A stretch of 10,800 nt of DNA, taken from contig JAGBGW010000157.1 in NCBI GenBank assembly GCA_017935825.1, positions 1 to 10,800 of the forward strand, written 5' to 3'. This DNA is from Clostridia bacterium. GTDB lineage: Bacteria; Bacillota; Clostridia; Christensenellales; Maliibacteriaceae. Position 1 is the stretch's first letter. Every line of letters begins with the position of its first letter. Position numbers and translations under genes: made by a program. Under the pieces are notes generated by a model. That model ran no database searches. It had not been told where the DNA came from and saw only the letters and a list, made by a program, of their open reading frames with translations. This document shows positions 1 to 5,631 of this stretch, in pieces.

Positions 1-849
1 CAGTACGCTTACCGACTCGCCAAAGCGGTCACGGAAGCGCTGTACCATTTGCGGTGTCAATGCGATTTCGGGCACAAGGATGATGGTGCTTTTGCCAAGC
101 TCCATGGCGTACTTTGCGCATTGCAGGTACACTTCCGTCTTACCCGAACCCGTCACGCCGAAAAGGTAGTACTCCCCCTGCCCTGCCGCAACAGCGCTTT
201 GAATGCGTGACACGGCGCGAGCCTGTGCCTCTGTCAGCTGTTTCGGGGCTTCGGTGGAAGCTGTGATGTTCTCATAAGGTGTGCGCTCCACGGTCTGGGC
301 GGCAATGCGCACAATGCCTTTTTTCTCCAAAGACTTTGCGCTCTGTCGCCAGTCGGGCAATGCCTGCGAGATAGCCGCAAGGTCCGCATCCTGCAAAAGC
401 AGCGATACAAGTGCGATCTGTCTTGAAAACCTTGCAGGACAGGTGTCGATAAAAAGCTGTGCCGCTTCTTTTGTGACGATCAGTTCAGGGCACATCCTCG
501 TCACCGCACGGGCTTTGTCGCTTCTGGCGCCAGGCGGCAGAATGGGACGAAGTGCCGTGGAAAGGGAACAATGATACTGCCTTGCCATCCACTTTGCAAG
601 CTGCATCAATTCTTCCGATACCGCCCGACCGTCCAGGCGCGGAAGACCCAAGGGACGAAGCTTATCGGTCGGCACATCGGTTTCATCCAGCACGTCGGTG
701 ACAAGACCTTCCAGCGTACGCGGGCCAAAGCGGACTGATACGCAAAGTCCGGGCACGACGGCACAGGGGTAGTCCTCGGGGATATAGTAATCAAAGCCCC
801 GATCCAGCCCCTTGGCAGCGATATCCACATGTACCCTTGCGTAGCGCAT
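1..849 (-). CDS. priA: Primosomal protein N' (PriA replication-restart helicase), N-terminal part, C-terminus beyond the window
   Basis: Reading the minus strand from the ATG at 849 gives 283 codons without a stop, running off the left edge. The N-terminus (residues 1-23, start MRYARV, then VDIAAKGLDRGFDYYI) matches the PriA DNA-binding domain. A Walker A loop GVTGSGKTE lies at 231-239 (Lys237), followed by the helicase signature PEIALTPQM at 260-268. The DEAH-type box, the zinc-binding cysteines and the C-terminal domain would lie outside the window. PriA is a 3'-5' DNA helicase that recognises stalled forks and loads the replicative helicase. The ATG is favoured by a GAAAGG/AAAGG purine stretch just upstream; an in-frame TTG seven codons earlier is possible but has a poorer ribosome site. 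The gene has its own promoter at 895-923. Family assignment is secure from the motifs; the full length cannot be seen. Confidence 0.96.
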   Translation of the reverse strand, partial: MRYARVHVDIAAKGLDRGFDYYIPEDYPCAVVPGLCVSVRFGPRTLEGLVTDVLDETDVPTDKLRPLGLPRLDGRAVSEELMQLAKWMARQYHCSLSTALRPILPPGARSDKARAVTRMCPELIVTKEAAQLFIDTCPARFSRQIALVSLLLQDADLAAISQALPDWRQSAKSLEKKGIVRIAAQTVERTPYENITASTEAPKQLTEAQARAVSRIQSAVAAGQGEYYLFGVTGSGKTEVYLQCAKYAMELGKSTIILVPEIALTPQMVQRFRDRFGESVSVL

Positions 850-894
850 AAAGCCTTTGCCTTTCTTCAACGTATCAAAAGTTTCAACTTATTT

Positions 895-923
895 ATTATA
901 GCAACTGCCCCATCTTTCATCAA
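895..923 (-). promoter_or_regulatory. Promoter of priA
   Basis: On the minus strand, -35 TTGATG (918-923) and -10 TATAAT (895-900) are separated by exactly 17 nt, a near-consensus sigma-A promoter. The expected transcription start is near 888, giving a leader of about 40 nt before the priA ATG. A short inverted repeat, CAACCC/GGGTTG at 921-940, touches the upstream edge of the -35 box. No experimental support is visible. Confidence 0.8.
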
Positions 924-952
924 CCCATGAGCAAGGGTTGAATTGTTCCAAC

Positions 953-988
953 AAAAAACAGAGAACCCGAAACGGATTCTCTGTTTTT
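953..988 (-). terminator. Rho-independent terminator of the NSS transporter gene (may also work on the plus strand)
   Basis: The arms ACAGAGAA (958-965) and TTCTCTGT (977-984) pair over 8 bp. After one C-A mismatch the pairing continues with CCG/CGG, leaving an AAA loop. On the minus strand a run of six T follows (958-953), 15 nt after the transporter stop codon at 999. A five-T run also follows on the plus strand (984-988), so it could act in both directions. Confidence 0.85.
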
Positions 989-998
989 ATGCTTTTTC

Positions 999-2621
999 TT
1001 ATTTTGCAAGATACTTGGTGCGGTCGTTGAGGCACATGGTGACGACCAGTGCAGGAACAACTGCGGTCAGTGCGGAGAACAGGAAGAAGCCCATGACCTG
1101 ATAGGAATCGCAATAGCCCTTCTTCTGAGCAATGCCAACGGGAATCATTGCAAGCACGATGTAGATCACAAGTGCAATGCCGCCAAGTGCAAGGTTCGTG
1201 CTGCCGAAGAAGGAGGTCAGCTGACCATAGAGCACCATCAGCATGCCGATGGGTGCGATAACATGGATGCAGAAGCTGCAGAAACCACGTGCGCGGAACT
1301 TGTGACCGCCAAGGGAAATGGCCTCGCCGAAGCGATCCATGCCGTACTCGTAGGCAACGAACATGCAAAGGAAGAATGCGCCCAAGGGCATCATCACACC
1401 TTCGGACCATGCATCCATAAAGTCCAGCCAGGAAGAGTTCCATGCACCTACGCCGAATACTTTCTGACCGGGGATCCAAAGACCGTTGGAACCAAGACCG
1501 TCTGCTGCAACGACCATTGCAAGTGCGGTGATGGCAAGGCAGGACCAGAAGGTGACGGCGCCGCGCTTGGGCTCCTTACCCTTGACCTTAGCACGGTCGA
1601 TGAAGAACTTGGTGACAACTTCCACAAGGGAGATGGAAGAAGTAACAGCTGCGATGACAACCAGAATGTAGAACAGTGCGCCGAAGATGGGACCGAACTT
1701 ACCCATGGAATCGAATACGTTCTGCATGGTGATGTAAAGAAGCTTGGGACCTGCCAGCTGTGCGCCTTCGCCGCCAAGAGCAAATGCTGCGGGAAGCACG
1801 GCAAGACCGGACATGATCGCAACGATGGTGTCAGCGATGATGATGACGATGGTATCACGCTGCATGTTATGCTCAGGTGCAAGGTATGCGCCGTAGGTCA
1901 TCATAATGCCCATACCAAGGGACAGCGAGAAGAACACCTGACCGCCTGCGGTGGAAAGTACGCCGAAGAAGTTTTCTTTCAAAGGCTCCAGGTTAAAGTC
2001 AAACATGAAGCGAATGCCCTCTTCTGCGCCGGGCAGGGTGACACTGCGAATGATGACGATGACCATCATCACAAACAATACGGGCATGACGATCTTGGAG
2101 AAACGCTCGATGCCGCTCTTGATGCCGCCCATAACGATGGCAGCAGTCACGAACATGAATACGAAGGTGTAGAACATGCCCTCGGGCTGGTTGGTGATCA
2201 GTGCGGTGAAGACCTCAGCACCGTTCATACCTGCAGAACCCAGTGCCTCGATGCCGAAGATGTCAGCAATGTTGAGCACTGCGTATTTGATGCAGTATGC
2301 ACCAAGAACGCTGTAGAAGCTGGTGATGATGAAAGCGGAAAGTACGCCGAACCAGCCGACCCAGCGATAGCGGCGGGAAAGCTCGTAATACGTGCCGACG
2401 GGACCTTTGCCGGTCTTTCTGCCAAGTGCCATTTCAGCCAGCATGACAACGAAGCCTACAAAGATCGCCACAAGGAAATACATGATCAAAAATGGAAAAC
2501 CGCCGTTTGCGCCCATCTTGTAGGGGAAGCCCCAGATGTTGCCAAGACCAACGGCACTACCGATTGCTGCCATCAGGAAGCCAAACGTGGACCCCCAGCC
2601 GTTATGTTTTTTCTGTTCCAA
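999..2621 (-). CDS. Sodium-dependent transporter of the neurotransmitter:sodium symporter (NSS/SNF) family
   Basis: A 540-residue polytopic membrane protein that should couple Na+ entry to uptake of an amino acid or similar small amine-type solute. The family signature is in TM1: AIGSAVGLGNIWGFPY at 19-34, then GANGG at 37-41, the unwound Na+/substrate site. Other matches are AEMALGRKTGKGPVG at 62-76, GGQVFFSLSLGMG in TM6 (226-238) and TSSISLVEV in TM8 (327-335). Eleven or twelve hydrophobic segments can be picked out, ending near residue 530. The start is TTG at 2621, chosen because AGGAGG (2630-2635) sits 8 nt upstream and because TM1 begins soon after. The Arg usually found after NIW in this family is Gly31 here. 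The gene is transcribed alone, from its own promoter (2691-2719) to its own terminator (953-988). Substrate cannot be deduced; LeuT- or MhsT-like amino-acid transport is the most likely role. Confidence 0.93.
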   Translation of the reverse strand: MEQKKHNGWGSTFGFLMAAIGSAVGLGNIWGFPYKMGANGGFPFLIMYFLVAIFVGFVVMLAEMALGRKTGKGPVGTYYELSRRYRWVGWFGVLSAFIITSFYSVLGAYCIKYAVLNIADIFGIEALGSAGMNGAEVFTALITNQPEGMFYTFVFMFVTAAIVMGGIKSGIERFSKIVMPVLFVMMVIVIIRSVTLPGAEEGIRFMFDFNLEPLKENFFGVLSTAGGQVFFSLSLGMGIMMTYGAYLAPEHNMQRDTIVIIIADTIVAIMSGLAVLPAAFALGGEGAQLAGPKLLYITMQNVFDSMGKFGPIFGALFYILVVIAAVTSSISLVEVVTKFFIDRAKVKGKEPKRGAVTFWSCLAITALAMVVAADGLGSNGLWIPGQKVFGVGAWNSSWLDFMDAWSEGVMMPLGAFFLCMFVAYEYGMDRFGEAISLGGHKFRARGFCSFCIHVIAPIGMLMVLYGQLTSFFGSTNLALGGIALVIYIVLAMIPVGIAQKKGYCDSYQVMGFFLFSALTAVVPALVVTMCLNDRTKYLAK

Positions 2622-2629
2622 AGATTCTA

Positions 2630-2635
2630 CCTCCT
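2630..2635 (-). promoter_or_regulatory. Strong ribosome binding site that fixes the TTG start of the transporter
   Basis: AGGAGG on the minus strand with an 8-nt spacer to the TTG at 2621-2619. The only nearby ATG upstream is directly followed by a stop codon. Confidence 0.85.
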
Positions 2636-2679
2636 GAAAAAAATTTACATGGAAACAAAATATTGTTTTCGCAGGATTA

Positions 2680-2710
2680 AAGTTACATTAAGTATACATG
2701 ATTGTAACTT
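2680..2710. promoter_or_regulatory. Inverted repeat over the transporter -10 box, candidate operator
   Basis: AAGTTACA (2680-2687) and TGTAACTT (2703-2710) are perfect 8-bp inverted copies, 15 bp apart. Allowing one mismatch, the symmetry extends outward to 11 positions (2677-2713). The centre, near 2695, lies inside the TATACT box of the minus-strand promoter, so a bound dimer would block RNA polymerase. The half-site spacing of 23 bp centre to centre, about two helical turns, suits a protein operator better than an RNA hairpin. I do not recognise the motif, and no regulator gene is in the window. Confidence 0.5.
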
Positions 2711-2719
2711 AAATTCCAA
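2691..2719 (-). promoter_or_regulatory. Promoter of the NSS transporter gene
   Basis: On the minus strand, -35 TTGGAA (2714-2719) and -10 TATACT (2691-2696) are 17 nt apart. The predicted start near 2684 gives a leader of about 60 nt, which holds a weak AT-rich hairpin (2653-2668). The promoter is back to back with the one at 2736-2764, and its core is covered by the inverted repeat at 2680-2710. Confidence 0.75.
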
Positions 2720-2735
2720 GTGTTTTGTTGCGCTA

Positions 2736-2764
2736 TTGACATGTTTTGAACATCTGCATAAAAT
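2736..2764 (+). promoter_or_regulatory. Promoter of the DUF554 / radical SAM pair
   Basis: Consensus -35 TTGACA (2736-2741), a 17-nt spacer and -10 TAAAAT (2759-2764). The expected start near 2771 leaves a 45-nt leader. This leader contains a hairpin, TTGCAG-aatat-CTGCAA (2785-2801), ending 4 nt before the GGAGG ribosome site. Confidence 0.8.
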
Positions 2765-2815
2765 AAGGTTATCTTTGCATATTGTTGCAGAATATCTGCA
2801 ATTTTGGAGGTTGTT

Positions 2816-3517
2816 ATGTTAGGTGTCATCGTCAATACCATCACCGTTATTTTGGGCAGCACCATCGGTCTTTTGTGCAAGCGCGGCATCCCCAAAAAGC
2901 TTACCGATGCCGTTATGACAGGTATCGGTCTTTGCACGGTATACCTTGGTATTCAGGGTCTTCTTGCAGGGCAAAATGTGCTGATTTTGATCGCCGCAAC
3001 GGTGTTTGGCGCCATGGTGGGTACCTTGCTTGACATCGACAGCGGCATCAACCGCCTTGGCGACGCCGTGCAGAACCGCTTCCCCAAAAAGGATGAAAAA
3101 GTATCCGTTGCCGAAGGCTTCGTCACGGCAAGTCTTTTGTTCTGCGTAGGTTCCATGACCATCGTGGGTTCCTTCAACTCGGGCATTTCGGGCGATCACC
3201 AGATGCTGTTTACCAAAAGTTTTCTGGACTTTTTCTCCTCGATGATGCTTTCTGTCTCCCTGGGTGTGGGCGTCATCTGCGCCGCAGGCTTTGTGTTCGT
3301 CTTTCAGGGTGCGCTGGTACTGCTTGCCATGGCGGTGGGATCCTTCCTTTCCCCTTCCATGATCGCAGAGATGACCTGCGCAGGCGGACTCCTCATCCTT
3401 GCACTGGGACTTAATCTTACAGGCATCACCAAGATCAAAGTGGCAAACTATCTGCCTGCACTGGTGTTTGCACCGCTTTTTGCCTATTTGGTGGAACTTG
3501 TAAAGACACTGATTTGA
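2816..3517 (+). CDS. DUF554 family integral membrane protein (YqgA/YdfK-like)
   Basis: A 233-residue, very hydrophobic protein with about seven membrane segments (roughly 1-20, 34-52, 54-74, 101-123, 140-163, 165-180, 185-202 and 210-230). The start MLGVIVNTITVILGS, the loop DIDSGINRLGD (73-83), the stretch EGFVTASLLFCVGSMTIVG (100-118) and GLNLTGITKIKVANYLPA (198-215) are hallmarks of DUF554. The family is widespread in Bacillota and includes E. coli YqgA; as far as I know its function is not established, and it may be a transporter or channel. The ATG at 2816 is chosen because GGAGG at 2806-2810 lies 5 nt upstream; a TTG at 2804 overlaps that ribosome site and is rejected. The next gene begins 3 nt after the stop, so the two are co-transcribed. 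Confidence 0.93.
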   Translation: MLGVIVNTITVILGSTIGLLCKRGIPKKLTDAVMTGIGLCTVYLGIQGLLAGQNVLILIAATVFGAMVGTLLDIDSGINRLGDAVQNRFPKKDEKVSVAEGFVTASLLFCVGSMTIVGSFNSGISGDHQMLFTKSFLDFFSSMMLSVSLGVGVICAAGFVFVFQGALVLLAMAVGSFLSPSMIAEMTCAGGLLILALGLNLTGITKIKVANYLPALVFAPLFAYLVELVKTLI

Positions 3518-3520
3518 CCT

Positions 3521-4387
3521 ATGTATATAAGCGCAAACGAGCATTTTAAAACACGCTTTGGCTGCAAGGTCTATAAGCTGGGCGTGGATGCAGGCTTTAC
3601 CTGCCCCAACCGAGACGGCACCTGCGGCACAGGCGGCTGTATTTTCTGCGATGCCCACGGCGGCAGCGCCTTTACAGGACAGGGCAGCATTGCACAGCAG
3701 CTGGAACAGGCAAAAGCATTGGTAGAGAAAAAGATTTCGGGCGGCAAATACATCGCCTACTTTCAGTCTTTTACCAACACTTACGCGCCCGTGGATGTAT
3801 TGGAATCGCGTTATCGTCAGACCATGGCGGTGGACGGCATTGTCGCACTTGCCATCGGTACCCGACCCGATTGCCTTGGAGATGATGTGATCGAGCTTCT
3901 TTCAAAGCTCAATCAAGAAATCCCCATCTATGTGGAATTTGGCCTTCAAACCATGCATGAAAATTCCATTTCCTACATCCGCCGCGGATATGAAAACCGG
4001 GTATATCTTGATGCGGTAAAAAATCTCAAATCCATCGGTGTGCATGTCATCACCCATCTGATTTTGGGTCTTCCCCATGAAACACCCGAACAAATGGTAC
4101 AGAGCACAAACTATGCTGTGGATGCAGGCACCGACGGCGTCAAATTTCATCTTTTGCATGTGCTGAAAAACACCGACCTTGCGCGGGACTATCTGGACGG
4201 TAAATTTGAATGTCTTACCATGGAATCCTATGCAGACATTCTGAAGCAGTGTATCGATGTCCTTCCCCCGCATATCGTGGTGCATCGCTTAACGGGCGAC
4301 GGCGCAAAGCGGGATCTGATCGCGCCGCTTTGGTCTGCGGACAAAAAGCGCGTGCTCAATTACATCAACAAAATATTGGCAGACTAA
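3521..4387 (+). CDS. TIGR01212 family radical SAM protein (YtqA/YhcC-like)
   Basis: A 288-residue radical SAM enzyme of unknown substrate, distantly related to the Elp3-type group. Cys28, Cys40 and Cys43 (FTCPNRDGT, then GGCIFC) form the [4Fe-4S] site in the CX11CX2C spacing that replaces the usual CX3CX2C. Other family motifs are YFQSFTNTYAP (80-90), GTRPDC (113-118), VEFGLQTMHE (138-147), HLILGLPHE (179-187), HRLTGDG (255-261) and APLWSADKK (268-276). Length is close to, slightly shorter than, that of E. coli YhcC. An extra Cys35 sits between the cluster ligands. The ATG follows the DUF554 stop by 3 nt with no evident Shine-Dalgarno site, so translation probably depends on coupling. A terminator begins at the stop codon. 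Confidence 0.94.
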   Translation: MYISANEHFKTRFGCKVYKLGVDAGFTCPNRDGTCGTGGCIFCDAHGGSAFTGQGSIAQQLEQAKALVEKKISGGKYIAYFQSFTNTYAPVDVLESRYRQTMAVDGIVALAIGTRPDCLGDDVIELLSKLNQEIPIYVEFGLQTMHENSISYIRRGYENRVYLDAVKNLKSIGVHVITHLILGLPHETPEQMVQSTNYAVDAGTDGVKFHLLHVLKNTDLARDYLDGKFECLTMESYADILKQCIDVLPPHIVVHRLTGDGAKRDLIAPLWSADKKRVLNYINKILAD

Positions 4388-4415
4388 AGACCGATGGTAT
4401 ACCCTCGGTCTTTTT
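4386..4415 (+). terminator. Rho-independent terminator after the radical SAM gene
   Basis: AAAGACCGA (4386-4394) pairs with TCGGTCTTT (4405-4413) over 9 bp, and the apex contains the palindrome GGTATACC. Five T (4411-4415) follow. The left arm starts within the TAA stop codon. Confidence 0.88.
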
Positions 4416-4432
4416 CTCAATTCATTTTTCTA

Positions 4433-4461
4433 TTGACAGAATTGCAATTTCCCTCAATAAT
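4433..4461 (+). promoter_or_regulatory. Promoter of the sugar isomerase/epimerase gene
   Basis: -35 TTGACA (4433-4438), a 17-nt spacer and -10 AATAAT (4456-4461) give an expected start near 4468 and a leader of about 39 nt. The ribosome site GAGGTG (4494-4499) is 7 nt before the ATG. A 13-bp palindrome, CAATAT-C-ATATTG (4482-4494), abuts it. Confidence 0.75.
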
Positions 4462-4506
4462 GCAAGTAACGTATAGTCGTACAATATCATATTGAGGTGA
4501 ACGTAT

Positions 4507-5460
4507 ATGAAACTTGGTTTGTTTACTGCTCCCCTGCCCCATATGACGCTGGAAGAGGCACTTGCATGGCTGTCGGCACGCGGCGTGCAGACGGTGGAAC
4601 TTGGCACCAGAGGTCCTCATCTGTATCCCGACGACTATCTTGACAAGCCCGAAAAAATTGCAGAACTGAAAGCACTGCTTGCAAAGTACAACATGGAGAT
4701 CTCCGCACTTTCCTGCCATGGCAACTGTGTCCATCCCAAGGCGGAAGTGGCAGCTGCAGATCAGGAATGCTTTGAAAAGACGGTACGGCTTGCCCAGCAG
4801 CTGGGTATCGACACCATCCTCACCTTCTCCGGCTGCCCCGGCGGCTGCCCTGAGGACAAGACCCCCAACTGGGTCACCTGCGCATGGCCCGACGATTTTC
4901 AGGAAATTGCAGACTATCAGTGGAACCAGGTTCTGATCCCCTACTGGAAAGAAGCTGTTGCATTTGCCAATGCACACGGCATCTACAAGATTGGTCTTGA
5001 GATGCACCCCGGTTTCTGTGTCTACAACGTGGATACCCTCCTTCGTCTGCGCGAGGCTGTGGGTGACACCATCGGTGCAAACTTCGACCCCAGCCACCTG
5101 ATCTGGCAGGGTATGGACCTGGCAGAGGCTGTCCGCGCACTGGGCAAAGCAATCTACCACGTCCACGCAAAGGACACCTACCTTGACGAGGGCAACATCA
5201 AACGCTCGGGCGTGCTTTCCTGGGCACATTACAGCAATGCCATCACCCGTCCCTGGACCTTCCGCACGGTGGGCTACGGCATCACCGAAAAAGAATGGAA
5301 AGCATTCGTCAGCATGCTTCGTCTGGTAGGCTACGAAGGTGCCCTTTCCATCGAACACGAGGATCTTCTGATGAGCATTGAAGAAGGTCTTGAAAAAGCC
5401 ATCGCATTCCTGCGCGATATCATCACCTTCGACGATGCCGCGGATATGTGGTGGGCGTGA
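4507..5460 (+). CDS. Sugar phosphate isomerase/epimerase, xylose isomerase-like TIM barrel (AP endonuclease 2 superfamily)
   Basis: A 317-residue cytoplasmic TIM-barrel enzyme. It begins on strand 1 (MKLGLFTAPLP), continues with VELGTRGPHLYP (30-41) and SALSCHGNCVHP (66-77), and has the characteristic loop TFSGCPGGCPED (106-117). The expected metal ligands are present: Glu165 in GLEMHPG, Asp194 in FDPSHL, His220 in YHVHAKDTY and Glu283 in SIEHED, so it should be active with Mn2+ or a similar ion. The family isomerises or epimerises sugars, sugar phosphates and inositol derivatives; the substrate cannot be fixed from sequence. A strong ribosome site and an isolated promoter show it is expressed alone, without the transporter, kinase or dehydrogenase genes that usually reveal a catabolic role. 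Its stop codon lies inside the first arm of the hairpin chain at 5458-5590. Confidence 0.9.
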   Translation: MKLGLFTAPLPHMTLEEALAWLSARGVQTVELGTRGPHLYPDDYLDKPEKIAELKALLAKYNMEISALSCHGNCVHPKAEVAAADQECFEKTVRLAQQLGIDTILTFSGCPGGCPEDKTPNWVTCAWPDDFQEIADYQWNQVLIPYWKEAVAFANAHGIYKIGLEMHPGFCVYNVDTLLRLREAVGDTIGANFDPSHLIWQGMDLAEAVRALGKAIYHVHAKDTYLDEGNIKRSGVLSWAHYSNAITRPWTFRTVGYGITEKEWKAFVSMLRLVGYEGALSIEHEDLLMSIEEGLEKAIAFLRDIITFDDAADMWWA

Positions 5461-5590
5461 TTCAGGCATGCAATGCCTGAATCAGTGATATATTTCCTTC
5501 GGAAATGTGAAATTTGCCTTGCAGGCAAGTGATATATCGCTGCGCGATGTGATATTTGCGCTACCTTCGGTATCGCAAGTGTAATGTTAC
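5458..5590. repeat. Chain of five hairpins with 7-nt GTGATAT-like linkers (intergenic palindromic repeat element)
   Basis: Hairpin 1 is a 12-bp perfect stem at 5458-5484 (arm TGATTCAGGCAT, loop GCA). Hairpin 2 is at 5492-5506 (ATTTCC, loop TTC). Hairpin 3 is at 5514-5528 (TTGCCT, loop TGC). Hairpin 4 is at 5536-5548 (ATCGC, loop TGC). Hairpin 5 is at 5556-5578 (TTGCG, one mismatch, TACC, loop TTC). The linkers are GTGATAT (5485), GTGAAAT (5507), GTGATAT (5529), GTGATAT (5549) and GTGTAAT (5579), each 7 nt. Stem sequences differ but pairing is kept, which is what a selected structure or a palindromic mobile repeat would show. It lies between convergent genes, just before a separate terminator, and contains no reading frame. 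The composition of arms and linkers is directly visible; function and family are unknown to me. Confidence 0.85.
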
Positions 5591-5598
5591 CAAAAATT

Positions 5599-5628
5599 AA
5601 AAGGCATGAGATGATTCTCATGCCTTTT
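5599..5628. terminator. Bidirectional terminator between convergent genes
   Basis: A 13-bp perfect stem, AAAAGGCATGAGA (5599-5611) with TCTCATGCCTTTT (5616-5628), and loop TGAT. T-rich tracts follow on both strands (TTTTGTTTTATT to the right, TTTTAATTTTTGG on the minus strand). It can end transcripts of the sugar isomerase gene from the left and of the DUF5131 gene, whose stop is at 5632, from the right. Confidence 0.9.
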
Positions 5629-5631
5629 GTT

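Noticed and set aside
2804..2815. TTG start adding four residues to the DUF554 protein
   Set aside because: The TTG overlaps the GGAGG ribosome site that serves the ATG at 2816.
1263..2822. 519-codon open frame on the plus strand
   Set aside because: It lies antisense to the NSS transporter, whose motifs are clear. The translated product is rich in His, Asp and Cys with no domain, as expected from a shadow frame of a GC-biased membrane-protein gene.
4417..5469. 350-codon open frame on the minus strand
   Set aside because: Antisense to the sugar isomerase, and it would run across that gene's promoter and the terminator at 4386-4415.
5458..5590. CRISPR array
   Set aside because: The repeated part is only 7 nt, the intervening segments are palindromes rather than unique spacers, and no cas gene is nearby.
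5458..5590. Riboswitch or simple multi-terminator
   Set aside because: The hairpins are short and independent with no T-runs, and the element is downstream of a gene rather than in a leader; a proper terminator follows at 5599-5628.
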